A DNA stretch of 64,000 nt from Stenotrophomonas aracearum (GCF_031834615.1 NZ_CP115543.1:1561001-1625000); one strand, 5' to 3'. Counted from the stretch's first letter, positions 1 to 10,905 are shown. Notes: generated by a model not told the origin, from the letters alone. Translations and numbers: made by a program.

Positions 1-1
1 G

Positions 2-337
2 ACCAGCATCGAAGGCGGCATCGCCATCGTGCAGGCCAAGATGGCTGAGTCGCCGTGGGCGGTGTTCACTTTCCTGGTGCTGGGCGGCTTCATGCCGATC
101 CCGATGAAGGTCTTCACCTGGGCATCGGGTATCGTCGGCGTGCCGCTGCCGCAGTATTTCCTGAGCATGCTGATCGGTCGCGGCAAGCGCGTGTACGTGC
201 TGGCTGCGGTGATCCGCATCGGCGGCGCACGTGCCGAAGCCGCGCTGCGGCGCTGGATTGAACCGCTGGGCTGGATCGCCACCGTACTGGTGGTCGGTCT
301 GGTGGCCTGGCTTGTATGGAGGTCGAAGTTCGCATGA
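2..337 (+). CDS. YqaA/DedA-like inner-membrane protein, 3' end only
   Basis: This is the C-terminal part of a membrane protein whose start lies before the window; the frame is open from base 2. About 111 residues remain. A hydrophobic segment carries the motif GGFMPIPMKVFTWASG, which resembles the SNARE-associated/DedA fold of YqaA proteins, and a last membrane helix (WIATVLVVGLVAWLVW) is followed by a short basic tail. It overlaps the next gene by ATGA, so the two are probably translationally coupled. In related bacteria a YqaA-like gene sits between surE-pcm and nlpD, and this context fits. The family is thought to act in membrane or lipid homeostasis; the exact substrate is unknown. Confidence 0.75.
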   Translation, partial: TSIEGGIAIVQAKMAESPWAVFTFLVLGGFMPIPMKVFTWASGIVGVPLPQYFLSMLIGRGKRVYVLAAVIRIGGARAEAALRRWIEPLGWIATVLVVGLVAWLVWRSKFA

Positions 338-1110
338 GTGCTGATCGTTTGAACGGAAGCGCGCGCCTGGCCGCGCTGCTGCTGGTGGTGTCCACGCTGA
401 GCGCCTGCGGCACCGCCACCGTGGTCAAGCCCTCCGGTGGCCGCACCGCGCACAGCACCCCCCAGACCTCGGTGGCCAAGCCCGGCCATACCGCCGTGGT
501 GCGCCGGGGCGACACGCTGTACGCGCTGGCACGCATCCACAACATCACCCCGCGCGACCTGGCCGCCTGGAACGGGCTGGCCGAGCCGTACACCATCTAC
601 CCGGGCCAGAGCCTGCGCCTGTATCCGGGCGGCAGCCCCGGCCGCGCCCCGACCACCGTGGTCACCGCGCCGCGCCCGGGCAACGCCGCCATCCCGGCGC
701 CGGCACCCACGCCGTCTCCGACCACCGCGATCAAGAGCAACATCAGCTGGCGCTGGCCGGCCGATGGCGCGCTGGTCGGCCGTTTCGTCGGTGCCGACGT
801 CACCAAGCAGGGCGTGGACATCGCCGGCAGCAGCGGCCAGCCGGTGCGGGCGACCGCCGCCGGCGTGGTGGTGTACTCCGGTGCCGGCCTGGTCGGCTTC
901 GGCGAGCTGATCATCGTCAAGCACAATGACCAGTGGCTGTCGGCCTACGGCCACAACCGCAAGCGCCTGGTCAACGAAGGCCAGAGCGTCAAGGCCGGCG
1001 AGCAGATCGCCGAAATGGGCCGCACCGGCACCACGCGCGACATGCTGCACTTCGAGATCCGCTACAACGGCAAGCCGGTGGACCCGCTGCTGTATCTGCC
1101 GCCGAGGTAA
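334..1110 (+). CDS. nlpD: NlpD-like LysM/M23 lipoprotein (amidase activator)
   Basis: Predicted outer-membrane lipoprotein of 258 residues. The ATG at 334 is chosen because GGAGG lies upstream and it overlaps the previous stop; an in-frame ATG at 316 is poorer. The signal peptide ends in lipobox LSAC (Cys25). A LysM peptidoglycan-binding domain spans about 52-97, a Pro/Thr/Ala linker 100-135, and a LytM/M23 domain 150-255. Two metal-site positions are replaced: Lys158 stands in the HxxxD position and Met237 in the HxH position, while Asp162, His207 and His239 remain. This is the degenerate pattern of NlpD/EnvC, which activate cell-wall amidases during division instead of cutting peptidoglycan themselves. 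No rpoS follows. Confidence 0.88.
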   Translation: MSADRLNGSARLAALLLVVSTLSACGTATVVKPSGGRTAHSTPQTSVAKPGHTAVVRRGDTLYALARIHNITPRDLAAWNGLAEPYTIYPGQSLRLYPGGSPGRAPTTVVTAPRPGNAAIPAPAPTPSPTTAIKSNISWRWPADGALVGRFVGADVTKQGVDIAGSSGQPVRATAAGVVVYSGAGLVGFGELIIVKHNDQWLSAYGHNRKRLVNEGQSVKAGEQIAEMGRTGTTRDMLHFEIRYNGKPVDPLLYLPPR

Positions 1111-1122
1111 TGGCGGTGGGCG

Positions 1123-1187
1123 CAGCCACGCAGGGCGTGGCTCCACCGCCGAGAATCCCCCTCGGTAGAGCCACGCCCTGCGTGGCT
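1123..1187. repeat. SMAG repeat dimer (inverted pair)
   Basis: Two copies of a GTAG-led palindrome face each other: the right one is GTAG at 1165-1168 with stem GCCACGC/GCGTGGC to 1187, and the left one is its reverse complement around 1124-1142. This is the layout of the SMAG repetitive extragenic palindromes. It lies just after the nlpD stop and could protect the mRNA 3' end. Confidence 0.85.
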
Positions 1188-1206
1188 GAACCGCCGACCA
1201 GACATC

Positions 1207-1234
1207 AAAAAGGCTGCCATCGGCAGCCTTTTCT
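1207..1234. terminator. Bidirectional rho-independent terminator
   Basis: Stem AGGCTGCC (1211-1218) pairs with GGCAGCCT (1222-1229) across a three-base loop, with A-rich sequence before and T-rich sequence after. It lies between the convergent nlpD and Mth938-like genes and can serve both. Confidence 0.85.
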
Positions 1235-1252
1235 GAACGAAATCACCTATTT

Positions 1253-1648
1253 TCAGCCGGCCAGCAGGATCGCCGCGGCCACTTTCCGGCCTTCGCTGGC
1301 CAGCAGGTTGAAGGTGCGGGCAGCGGCCGCATTGGTCATCACTTCCAGGCCGATGCCACGGGTCAGGCACGCGCCCAGCACCGCCGCGGACGGGAACTGC
1401 TGGGTCGCCCCGGTTCCAAGGATCACCAGCTCCGGCTCTAGCGCCAGCACCGGCGCCAGGTCCTCCGGGACCAGCGCATTGGCACTGGCCGCCACCGGCC
1501 AGGTTTCCACCAGCGTATGCGGGGTCAGGATGAAGCTCTGGCCCAGCTCGCGGGTGCGGACCTGCTCGCGGTCCTCGATGACCACCGAACTGCTGCCGAC
1601 AGCGCGGAACGCGTAGGCATAATCCGGAATTTCGTGGTGCAGCTGCAT
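1253..1648 (-). CDS. Mth938-like (DUF498) domain protein
   Basis: A 131-residue soluble protein of the Mth938-like/DUF498 family, which includes the respiratory complex I assembly factor NDUFAF3 in eukaryotes. The family signature is seen in the middle: a Glu-Leu-Val-Ile-Leu-Gly-Thr-Gly strand-turn (ELVILGTGATQQFP), and near the end a TRGIGLEVMTNAAAARTFNLL helix. The bacterial biochemical role is not established. It lies 7 bases after yhbY on the same strand, so the two likely share a transcript that ends at the terminator near 1220. Confidence 0.8.
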   Translation of the reverse strand: MQLHHEIPDYAYAFRAVGSSSVVIEDREQVRTRELGQSFILTPHTLVETWPVAASANALVPEDLAPVLALEPELVILGTGATQQFPSAAVLGACLTRGIGLEVMTNAAAARTFNLLASEGRKVAAAILLAG

Positions 1649-1655
1649 GCCTGGC

Positions 1656-1961
1656 TCAGCCGCGCGGCAGCACGATCTGGCGCTGTTCCTTGCTCGGGCG
1701 GTACAGCACGGCGGTATGGCCGATGCGCTGCACCAGCGCGCTTTCGGTGGCCTGGACCAGCTCGGCGATCATCGCGTCACGGGTATCGCGGTCTTCCGCA
1801 CCGACCTTGACCTTGACCAATTCATGGCGTTCCAGCACCTCGTTCAGCTCGGCCAGGAAGGCCGGCGTGATCCCCTTGCCCCCGATCTGCAGCAGGGCTT
1901 TCAGGTCATGGGCCTGGCCGCGGAGGAAGCGGGTCTGGGAGGAGGTGAGCTGGGTAGACAT
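1656..1961 (-). CDS. yhbY: YhbY-family CRM-domain RNA-binding protein
   Basis: A 101-residue protein made of one CRM domain, a fold that binds RNA. YhbY associates with the 50S ribosome precursor in E. coli. The CRM signature is present: a Lys-Ala-Leu-Leu-Gln-Ile-Gly-Gly-Lys-Gly loop near residues 21-30, the KGIT turn, and ELVKVKVG in the second half. It is divergent from rlmE across 65 bases, the same arrangement as yhbY and rlmE-ftsH in E. coli. A ribosome binding site (GGAGG) is not obvious before the start. Confidence 0.9.
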   Translation of the reverse strand: MSTQLTSSQTRFLRGQAHDLKALLQIGGKGITPAFLAELNEVLERHELVKVKVGAEDRDTRDAMIAELVQATESALVQRIGHTAVLYRPSKEQRQIVLPRG

Positions 1962-2026
1962 TCAGGAACAAGCGGTTAACTGGGGCGATCAGGGTATCAT
2001 GACCACCCCGTCTGGCCCTATTTCCA

Positions 2027-2659
2027 ATGGCTTCCCGCAGCAAAAGCAGTCAACGCTGGTTGAAAGAGCACTTCGCCGATCCCTTCGTGAAGAAGGCCCA
2101 GGCCGAAGGCATGCGCTCGCGCGCGGCCTACAAGCTGGAGGAGCTGCTCGAGCGCGACCGGCTGCTGAAGCCGCACATGGTGGTGGTCGACCTGGGCGCC
2201 GCCCCGGGCGGCTGGTCGCAGCAGGTGCGGCGCCAGATCGGCGCTTCCGGTCGGGTACTCGCGCTGGACATCCTGGAGATGCCGCCGCTGGCCGGCGTCG
2301 AGTTCCTTCACGGCGACTTCAGGGAGCAGGCCGTCCTATCGCAGTTTGAAGCCATGCTCGGGGACACCCCGGTAGACCTTGTGCTCTCGGATATGGCCCC
2401 CAATAAGAGTGGAGTGGACGCGGTCGACCAGCCGCGGATGATGCACCTGGCCGAGCTGGCGATGGAGTTTTCCGACAACCATCTCAAGCCGGGTGGCGCG
2501 TTCCTGATCAAGCTGTTCCAGGGCGTGGGCTTTGACGACTACGTGCGCGAGATGCGGCGCCGGTTCGACAAGGTCGTGATCCGCAAGCCTGAAGCCTCCC
2601 GTAAGCGCTCGCCCGAGGTGTACGCCCTGGGGCAGGGCAAACGCGCCCAGATCAAGTAA
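2027..2659 (+). CDS. rlmE: 23S rRNA 2'-O-methyltransferase RlmE (RrmJ/FtsJ)
   Basis: Methylates the ribose of U2552 in 23S rRNA late in large-subunit assembly. The 210-residue length matches the family. The S-adenosylmethionine loop [14 protein letters not shown] is at 52-65. The catalytic and binding residues known from E. coli RrmJ (Lys38, Asp83, Asp124, Lys164, Glu199) all appear shifted by two: Lys36, Asp81, Asp122, Lys162, Glu197. It precedes ftsH by 47 bases, as in E. coli. The start has no clear Shine-Dalgarno sequence, but the N-terminal [12 protein letters not shown] fits the family well. Confidence 0.96.
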   Translation: MASRSKSSQRWLKEHFADPFVKKAQAEGMRSRAAYKLEELLERDRLLKPHMVVVDLGAAPGGWSQQVRRQIGASGRVLALDILEMPPLAGVEFLHGDFREQAVLSQFEAMLGDTPVDLVLSDMAPNKSGVDAVDQPRMMHLAELAMEFSDNHLKPGGAFLIKLFQGVGFDDYVREMRRRFDKVVIRKPEASRKRSPEVYALGQGKRAQIK

Positions 2660-2706
2660 GCTCAACCATACCAATAGCGTCAGGCATTAGAGGAACACCG
2701 GAGCCA

Positions 2707-4653
<1,947 letters not shown>

Positions 4654-4672
4654 CGATGAACCGATGACGCGC

Positions 4673-4704
4673 GAAGGCCGGGGCAACCCGGCCTTCATCG
4701 TTTC
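4673..4704 (+). terminator. Hairpin terminator after ftsH
   Basis: A perfect 10-bp stem (GAAGGCCGGG, 4673-4682; CCCGGCCTTC, 4687-4696) closes on a GCAA tetraloop. The T-tract is weak (ATCGTTTCC), so it may work partly as an RNA-stabilising structure. Confidence 0.65.
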
Positions 4705-4763
4705 CGGGGTGTCGTTCCGGGCGACAATGGGGCTCCTGCCTGCGCGTTATTCCGGAGTTCGAG

Positions 4764-4943
4764 ATGTCCACCCCACCGCCCCCGGTCTCCCACACCACCG
4801 AAATCGTGATCGCAACGGTGGTCGGCGCCGCCGTCGGCCTGATCAGCGGCAACTACTTCCTCGGCGGCGTCGCCGGCATCGTGCTCGGAATTGTGTTGAG
4901 CGTGGGCAAGACCCTGTACCTGGACCGCAAGCGCCGGCGTTGA
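4764..4943 (+). CDS. 59-residue small membrane protein, unknown function
   Basis: A short reading frame of 59 codons between ftsH and folP. It has a good ribosome binding site (GGAG at 4754-4757, six bases before the ATG), a Pro-rich N-terminus (MSTPPPPVSHTTE), one or two tightly linked hydrophobic segments with Gly/Ala small-residue spacing (about 14-31 and 33-47), and a basic end (LDRKRRR) typical of the cytoplasmic side. It follows the ftsH terminator and ends 50 bases before folP. No family is recognised; homologues may be annotated only as hypothetical in Xanthomonadaceae. Codon use is GC-rich like its neighbours, which supports real coding. Confidence 0.65.
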   Translation: MSTPPPPVSHTTEIVIATVVGAAVGLISGNYFLGGVAGIVLGIVLSVGKTLYLDRKRRR

Positions 4944-4993
4944 CGCCGCGCAGCGCGCGTAAACTACGTGCCTGCGCACTTCCTGGATGGCCC

Positions 4994-5893
4994 ATGTTCG
5001 ACACTTCCCCCCAGCTTGACTGCGGCGGCCGCGTGCTGCGGCTGGACCGTCCGCGCGTGATGGGCATCGTCAACGTCACCCCGGATTCCTTCTCTGACGG
5101 CGGCGCGCACGACACGGTGGAGGCGGCGGTCGCGCACGGCCTGCAGCTGGTCGCCGACGGCGCCGACCTGCTCGACATCGGCGGCGAGTCGACCCGCCCG
5201 GGCAGCGCACCGGTCCCGCTGGAGGAAGAGCTGCGCCGCGTCGTTCCGGTGATCGAGCAGCTCGCGCGGCAGGTCACGGTGCCGATCAGCATCGACACCT
5301 TCAAGCCCGAGGTCATGCGCGCGGCGGTGGCTGCCGGTGCCGGGATGATCAACGACATCCACGCGCTGCGCCAGGACGGTGCGCCCGCGGCCGCGGCCGA
5401 ACTCGGCGTGCCGGTAGTGCTGATGCACATGCAGGGCGAGCCCGGCAGCATGCAGGACACCCCGCACTACGACGACGTGGTCGCCGAGGTGCACCGCTTC
5501 CTGGCCGACCGCATCTTCTCGGCCGAAATGGCCGGCATCGCCAAGAAGAACCTGGTGATCGACCTGGGCTTCGGTTTCGGCAAGACCACCGACCACAACA
5601 TGATCCTGCTGGCGCGGTCGGAACGCTTCCTCGAGCTGGGCCTCCCGATGCTGGCCGGAATGTCGCGCAAGCGCAGCATCGGCGAGCTGACCGGGCGCGA
5701 CGTCCCGCGCGAACGCGTGGCCGGTTCGGTGGCCGCGCATCTGATCGCCGCCCAGCGCGGCGCGCGCATCCTGCGCGTACATGACGTGGCCGCCACCGTC
5801 GACGCGCTCAAGGTGTGGGCGGCGGTCGACGCGGTGCCGATGCCGCGCGTGGACGCTGCCCCGGCCATGCCGCGCTGGCCGGACGAGGACTGA
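4994..5893 (+). CDS. folP: Dihydropteroate synthase
   Basis: Joins p-aminobenzoate to dihydropterin pyrophosphate in folate synthesis, and is the sulfonamide target. With the ATG at 4994 it has 299 residues. Conserved segments in order are [16 protein letters not shown] (22-37), [54 protein letters not shown] and GMSRKRSIG, covering the pterin pocket and pABA loops. The frame is open well upstream, but sequence before 4994 does not resemble FolP. Its stop overlaps the miaA start (TGATG). folP follows ftsH in many Gammaproteobacteria. Confidence 0.96.
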   Translation: MFDTSPQLDCGGRVLRLDRPRVMGIVNVTPDSFSDGGAHDTVEAAVAHGLQLVADGADLLDIGGESTRPGSAPVPLEEELRRVVPVIEQLARQVTVPISIDTFKPEVMRAAVAAGAGMINDIHALRQDGAPAAAAELGVPVVLMHMQGEPGSMQDTPHYDDVVAEVHRFLADRIFSAEMAGIAKKNLVIDLGFGFGKTTDHNMILLARSERFLELGLPMLAGMSRKRSIGELTGRDVPRERVAGSVAAHLIAAQRGARILRVHDVAATVDALKVWAAVDAVPMPRVDAAPAMPRWPDED

Positions 5894-6846
5894 TGGGCGC
5901 CGACCAGCGCCCGCTGGCGATCGCGGTGATGGGCCCGACCGCGTCGGGCAAGACCGCCACCGCCATCGCCCTGGCCCGGCAACTGGGCGGCGAGATCGTC
6001 AGCGTCGATTCGGCGCTGGTCTACCGCGGGCTGGATATCGGCTCGGCCAAGCCCGACGCCGCCGAACGCGCGCAGGCCCCGCACCACCTGCTGGACCTGC
6101 GCGATCCCTGGCAGACCTATTCAGCGGCCGAGTTCGCCGCCGACGCCGCGCGTGCGGTGGCTGACATCGTCGCGCGGGGGCGCATGCCTATCCTGGCCGG
6201 CGGCACCGGGCTGTATTTCCGCGCGCTGCTGCAGGGGCTGTCGCCGATGCCGCCGGCCGACCCGGCGATCCGTGCCGCGATCTCCGCCGAGGCTGCCGTG
6301 CTGGGCTGGCCGGCGCTGCACGCGCAGCTGGCGGCGATCGACCCGGCCGCCGGCGCGCGCATCCACGCCACCGACCCGCAGCGCATCCAGCGGGCGCTGG
6401 AGGTGTACCGCCTGACCGGTCGCGCCATCACCGATTGGCAGAAGGCGCCTGGCGTGGACCGGCTGCCGGTGCGCTGCCTGAAGCTGGTGCTGGCCCCGCG
6501 CGAGCGCAGCGTGCTGCACCAGCGGATTGAAACCCGCTTCGACCGCATGCTCGAACAGGGCTTCCTGGACGAAGTGCGCGCCCTGCGTGCGCTGCCGGCG
6601 ATGGCGGCGGTGGCCGCGCCGCTGGACCTGCCGGCGGTGCGCGCGGTCGGCTACCGCCAGGCCTGGGAGTTCCTGGACGGGCAGGGCAGTGCCGCCGAAC
6701 TCCGCGACCGGGGCATTTACGCCACCCGGCAGCTGGCCAAGCGCCAGCTCACCTGGCTGCGCGGCGAGCTTGATGCACGTTGGTTCGACCCCCATATGGA
6801 TCAGGCTTCCCTGGCGGACGCCGTTTCGGCCTTTGTGGGCCGCTGA
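5893..6846 (+). CDS. miaA: tRNA dimethylallyltransferase MiaA
   Basis: Adds a dimethylallyl group to A37 of tRNAs that read UNN codons. Length is 317 residues. The P-loop GPTASGKT is at 14-21, followed by the family motif [17 protein letters not shown] that recognises substrate, and the catalytic Thr/Arg region in [14 protein letters not shown]. The start at 5893 shares one base with the folP stop. It sits upstream of hfq-hflX, the order known in E. coli, and hfq may be partly transcribed from miaA. Confidence 0.96.
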   Translation: MGADQRPLAIAVMGPTASGKTATAIALARQLGGEIVSVDSALVYRGLDIGSAKPDAAERAQAPHHLLDLRDPWQTYSAAEFAADAARAVADIVARGRMPILAGGTGLYFRALLQGLSPMPPADPAIRAAISAEAAVLGWPALHAQLAAIDPAAGARIHATDPQRIQRALEVYRLTGRAITDWQKAPGVDRLPVRCLKLVLAPRERSVLHQRIETRFDRMLEQGFLDEVRALRALPAMAAVAAPLDLPAVRAVGYRQAWEFLDGQGSAAELRDRGIYATRQLAKRQLTWLRGELDARWFDPHMDQASLADAVSAFVGR

Positions 6847-6948
6847 GCCACAGCGTCCGGTCCCGAGCCCGTGTACCATCGGAGATTCCGGTGGCGGGGG
6901 CCGTGGCAGTTGCCGGAAGACCATAAAAACAATAATGAGGAGTGTGCA

Positions 6949-7233
6949 ATGTCCAAGGGGCAATCGCTGCAGGATCCGTTTCTGAATGCACTTCGGCGCG
7001 AACGCGTGCCGGTGTCGGTGTATCTGGTGAATGGCATCAAGTTGCAGGGAACGATCGAATCGTTCGACCAGTTCGTTGTCCTGCTGCGCAATACGGTCAG
7101 CCAGATGGTGTACAAGCACGCCATTTCGACCGTGGTGCCGGCACGCAATGTCCGGGTCGGTCCCGGTGGCGGCTATGTGCAGTCCAATGAAGGTGGCGCC
7201 GACGGCGCCCAGGAAGAAGACGACGTTGAATGA
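6949..7233 (+). CDS. hfq: RNA chaperone Hfq
   Basis: Hexameric Sm-like protein that pairs small RNAs with mRNAs. The 94-residue protein has the Sm1 region with Gln8, Asp9, Phe39-type and Lys31 positions, and the Sm2 motif YKHAIS (55-60) that forms the proximal RNA site. The C-terminal tail is short and acidic/Gly-rich ([13 protein letters not shown]). A strong GAGGAG lies at 6937-6942 before the ATG. The 102-base gap after miaA leaves room for its own promoter. hflX follows after 23 bases. Confidence 0.97.
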   Translation: MSKGQSLQDPFLNALRRERVPVSVYLVNGIKLQGTIESFDQFVVLLRNTVSQMVYKHAISTVVPARNVRVGPGGGYVQSNEGGADGAQEEDDVE

Positions 7234-7256
7234 AGTAAGTCACTGCGGAGACGCGC

Positions 7257-8567
7257 GTGTTTGACCGTTCCAAGCGAGGCGAACACGCGCTCCTGATCCA
7301 GCCGCACTCCGGCCGGCTGGAAGAAGACGTGCTGGAGGAATTCACCGACCTGGCCCGTTCGGCCGGGGCCAGCATCGCGGCCACCCTGACCGCGCGGATC
7401 GACCGCCCAAACGCGTCGATCCTGATCGGTACCGGCAAGCTGGACGAGATCAAGGCGGCCGCCGAGGCCACCGGCGCCGACCTGGTGCTGGTCAACCATG
7501 CCCTGTCGCCGTCGCAGGAGCGCAACCTGGAGAAGTTCCTGGAGCGCCGGGTGATCGACCGCACCGGCCTGATCCTGGACATCTTCGCCCAGCGTGCGCA
7601 CAGCCACGAAGGCAAGCTGCAGGTGGAACTGGCGCAGCTGCGCCACATGTCCACGCGGCTGATCCGCGGCTGGACCCACCTGGAGCGCCAGCGCGGCGGT
7701 TCCATCGGCCTGCGTGGGCCGGGTGAAACCCAGCTGGAAACCGACCGCCGCCTGCTGCAGAAGCGGGTCGAACAGCTGCAGAAGCGACTGGAAAAGGTCG
7801 AAGTACAGCGCACCCAGATGCGCCGCGCCCGCGTGCGCAGCGAACTGCCTCGCGTGGCGCTGGTGGGTTACACCAATGCCGGCAAGTCGACCCTGTTCAA
7901 CGCGCTGACCGGCGCCGAGGCGTATGCGGCCGACAAGCTGTTCGCCACCCTGGACCCGACCGTGCGCCGCATCGCGGTGCCGGGCGGCAATGTGGTGCTG
8001 GCCGATACCGTCGGGTTCGTCCGCGACCTGCCGCACGAGCTGGTGGCCGCGTTCCGCGCGACCCTGAGCGAAGCGCGCGAGGCCGACTTCCTGCTGCACC
8101 TGGTCGACGCCGCCGATCCGCATCGCGAGGAACGTATTGCCCAGGTCGATGAAGTGTTGAACGAAGTCGGCGCCGGCGAACTGCCGCAGATGCTGGTGTT
8201 CAACAAGATCGACCGGATCGAGGGCAGCGAAGTCCGCCACGACGGCCAGGACGGCATTCCCGATACCGCGCGTCGCGAGCGCGTCTGGATCTCGGCGCGC
8301 GATGGCCTCGGCCTGGACCTGCTGCTGTCGGTGCTGGGCAAGCGCCTGGGCCTGCAGCACGTCAGCGGCGACCTGCGCCTGCCGCCGTCGGCCGGCCGCC
8401 TGCGCTCGCGCCTGCACCAGCTGGAAGTGGTGCGTGGCGAAACCGCCGACGAGGACGGCTGGCTGCTGCAGGTCGAGATTCCGATCGCCGAAGCCGAGAA
8501 GCTGGCCGCAGGCGATGACGGTGCGCCGATCCGTGCGATGTTGCCGGAAAAGGTGCCTGAATGGTGA
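7257..8567 (+). CDS. hflX: Ribosome-rescue GTPase HflX
   Basis: GTPase that splits stalled or heat-damaged ribosomes. The 436-residue protein starts at GTG 7257 and has the N-terminal HflX domain with the glycine-rich segment GGSIGLRGPGETQLETDRR, then a coiled helix pair (LLQKRVEQLQKRLEKVEVQ), and the G domain: G1 GYTNAGKST, G3 DTVGFVRDLP, G4 NKID. A C-terminal domain of about 80 residues follows. It overlaps pncC by seven bases. hfq and hflX are adjacent in many Proteobacteria. Confidence 0.95.
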   Translation: MFDRSKRGEHALLIQPHSGRLEEDVLEEFTDLARSAGASIAATLTARIDRPNASILIGTGKLDEIKAAAEATGADLVLVNHALSPSQERNLEKFLERRVIDRTGLILDIFAQRAHSHEGKLQVELAQLRHMSTRLIRGWTHLERQRGGSIGLRGPGETQLETDRRLLQKRVEQLQKRLEKVEVQRTQMRRARVRSELPRVALVGYTNAGKSTLFNALTGAEAYAADKLFATLDPTVRRIAVPGGNVVLADTVGFVRDLPHELVAAFRATLSEAREADFLLHLVDAADPHREERIAQVDEVLNEVGAGELPQMLVFNKIDRIEGSEVRHDGQDGIPDTARRERVWISARDGLGLDLLLSVLGKRLGLQHVSGDLRLPPSAGRLRSRLHQLEVVRGETADEDGWLLQVEIPIAEAEKLAAGDDGAPIRAMLPEKVPEW

Positions 8568-9061
8568 CTTCGGTTCCCACCGACGCGCAGCTTTCCGACC
8601 TCGCGCGCGAGGTCGGTCAGCGCCTGCAGCAGGCCTCGCTCCAACTGGTCACTGCCGAAAGCTGCAGCGGCGGCTGGATCGCCAAGGCGATGACCGACAT
8701 CGCCGGCTCCTCGGCGTTCTTCGACTGCGGCATGGTGGTCTACAGCTACGAGGCCAAGCAGCGCCTGCTCGGCGTGCGTGCGCAGACCCTCGAGCAGTTC
8801 GGCGCAGTCAGCCGCGAAACCGTGCTTGAAATGGTTTCCGGCGCGCTGGTCAATTCCGGCGCCGGCATGGCCGTTGCGGTCACCGGCATTGCCGGCCCTG
8901 GCGGTGGCAGCCCGGACAAGCCGGTTGGCAGCGTCTGGATCGGCTGGAAGCAGCGCGGTGGCTATGCCCGCGCGCAGCTGTTCCAGTTCGACGGCGACCG
9001 CGACGCGATCCGCCGCCAGACCGTGCTGCAGGCACTGACGGGAATTTTCCCGGCGGTGTGA
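8561..9061 (+). CDS. pncC: Nicotinamide-nucleotide amidohydrolase PncC (CinA C-terminal family)
   Basis: Hydrolyses nicotinamide mononucleotide to nicotinate mononucleotide in pyridine-nucleotide recycling. The 166-residue single-domain protein has the family motifs TAESCSGGWIAKAMTDI and AVTGIAGPGGGSPDKPVG. The usual ESCTGG is ESCSGG here, a mild change. The ATG at 8561 overlaps hflX by seven bases. In E. coli the homologue lies directly upstream of recA; here a UbiB-like gene and lexA stand between them. Confidence 0.93.
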   Translation: MVTSVPTDAQLSDLAREVGQRLQQASLQLVTAESCSGGWIAKAMTDIAGSSAFFDCGMVVYSYEAKQRLLGVRAQTLEQFGAVSRETVLEMVSGALVNSGAGMAVAVTGIAGPGGGSPDKPVGSVWIGWKQRGGYARAQLFQFDGDRDAIRRQTVLQALTGIFPAV

Positions 9062-9097
9062 CATCCTTCACCCGGGTTGTCGAACGAGGGTGCACCG

Positions 9098-10777
9098 ATG
9101 TGGGAAACGCTGGGAACCGTCCGTGACCTGGGGCGCCTGCAGGAAATCGCCTCGGTCCTGATCCGCTACGGCTTCGGCGACCTGGTGCGCCGGATCGGCC
9201 TGGCTGACGTGCTCGAACGCGCCGGCCGGCTGCTGCACTGGAACGACACCCAGCAGATCCTGCGCATGACCGCCCCGGTCCGCGTGCGCCGGGCGATGGA
9301 AGACCTCGGCCCGACCTTCGTCAAACTCGGCCAGGTGCTGGCCACCCGCGTCGACCTGTTCCCGCCGGACTGGATCGCCGAGTTCTCCGAGCTGCAGAAC
9401 GCGGTACCGGCCTTGCCGTATGCGCAGGTCCGCGAGCAGCTGGAACACGACCTTGGCGCGACGGCGCATGAGGTCTTCGCCTGGCTGGACGAAACCCCGA
9501 TGGCGGCCGCGTCGCTCGCCCAGGCCCACCGGGCCACCCTGCACGACGGCAGCGCGGTGGTGCTGAAGATCCGCCGCCCCGGCATCCGCGAGGTGATCGA
9601 AGCCGACCTGCGCCTGCTGGCACGGCTGGCGGACATCGTCGAAGCGCGGCTGCCCGACCTGCAGCGCTACCGCCCGGCTGAAGTGGTGCAGCAGTTCCAG
9701 GTCTCGCTGCGGCGTGAGCTGGATTTCGCCGCCGAATGCCGCAATGCCGAGCGCATCGCGCGCAACTTCGCCGGCCGCAACGACATCCTGATCCCCAAGG
9801 TGCATTGGCAGTGGACCTGCGAGAGCCTCAACGTGCAGGACTTCGTCGACGGCATCCCCGGGCGCGACCTGGCCGGCGTCGATGCGGCCGGTCTCGACCG
9901 TGTCCGGCTTGCACGCACCGGAGCCCGCATCGTGCTGAAGATGGTGCTGGAGGACGGCTGTTTCCACGCCGACCCGCACCCGGGCAACATCATCTACCTG
10001 CGTGACGGCCGCATCGGCGTGATCGACTTCGGCATGGTCGGCGCGATCTCCGAACAGCGCCGCTTCCAGGTCGCGCAGCTGCTGCATGGCCTGGTCGGGC
10101 AGGAGCCGGAGGCGGTCACCGACGTGCTGCTGGACTGGTCCGGCGGCGGCGACGTCGACGAATCGCGCCTGCAGCAGGACATCAGCGCCTTCGTCGACCA
10201 GTACCGCGGGGTGCCGCTGAAGGACCTGCACATGGGCCTGATGCTGGGCAACATCACCCAGATCCTGCGCCAGTACGCGCTGACCCTGCCGGCCGACCTC
10301 GCGCTGATGATCAAGACCTTCCTGACCCTGGAAGGCATGGGCCGCCAGCTCGACCCGCAGTTCGACATGGCCACCGCCGCGCGCCCGTTCCTGGAGCGGG
10401 TGATGTGGCAGCGCTTCGCCCCGTCGGCGCTGCTCAAGCGCGGCAAGCGCAGCGTGGCCGGCCTGCTCGACCTGGCCGGCGACCTGCCGCGCGACGTGCG
10501 CCAGCTGGTGCAGATGGCGCGCCGCGGGCGGCTGCAGTTGAAGGTGGAGACCACTGCGCTGCAGGGGTTTGGGGAGCAGGTCAACCGGGCGGCGAACCGG
10601 CTGGTGGTCGGGATCGTGACCGCCGCGCTGATCATCGGCTCGTCGATCGTGATGCACAGCGTGGGCGGGCTTTCCAGCCGATGGCTGCTGGCGTTGGGGG
10701 TGGCGGGGTTCGTGGGGGCGGGGTTCTGCGGGGTGTGGATATTGTTTTCGATCTGGCGGAGTGGGCGGGGACCGTAA
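9098..10777 (+). CDS. ABC1/UbiB-family atypical kinase, membrane bound
   Basis: A 559-residue protein of the AarF/UbiB family, atypical protein-kinase-like ATPases linked to ubiquinone synthesis and lipid transport. Seen: the KxGQ motif (FVKLGQVLATR) that covers the active site, the Ala-rich nucleotide loop AAASLAQAH, the catalytic-type Lys in VVLKIRRPG, the PHPGN segment and IDFGMVG metal-binding motif, and two hydrophobic helices at the C-terminus (VVGIVTAALIIGSSIVM and LLALGVAGFVGAGFCGVWIL). The ATG at 9098 follows GAGG; an upstream TTG at 9077 is less likely. It is not next to ubiE or ubiJ, so it may not be the UbiB of ubiquinone hydroxylation. Confidence 0.85.
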   Translation: MWETLGTVRDLGRLQEIASVLIRYGFGDLVRRIGLADVLERAGRLLHWNDTQQILRMTAPVRVRRAMEDLGPTFVKLGQVLATRVDLFPPDWIAEFSELQNAVPALPYAQVREQLEHDLGATAHEVFAWLDETPMAAASLAQAHRATLHDGSAVVLKIRRPGIREVIEADLRLLARLADIVEARLPDLQRYRPAEVVQQFQVSLRRELDFAAECRNAERIARNFAGRNDILIPKVHWQWTCESLNVQDFVDGIPGRDLAGVDAAGLDRVRLARTGARIVLKMVLEDGCFHADPHPGNIIYLRDGRIGVIDFGMVGAISEQRRFQVAQLLHGLVGQEPEAVTDVLLDWSGGGDVDESRLQQDISAFVDQYRGVPLKDLHMGLMLGNITQILRQYALTLPADLALMIKTFLTLEGMGRQLDPQFDMATAARPFLERVMWQRFAPSALLKRGKRSVAGLLDLAGDLPRDVRQLVQMARRGRLQLKVETTALQGFGEQVNRAANRLVVGIVTAALIIGSSIVMHSVGGLSSRWLLALGVAGFVGAGFCGVWILFSIWRSGRGP

Positions 10778-10905
10778 TGGGGGTCATGAACCTCTGACGG
10801 GTGGCTTCGGTTCGTCTAAACGTCGGATGGTCGGCGGCCAAGGTGGGGCATGGATACGGACGCATGCCTTCGCTTTTTTGTGTCGGCACTTGTAGAAACG
10901 ACGCG

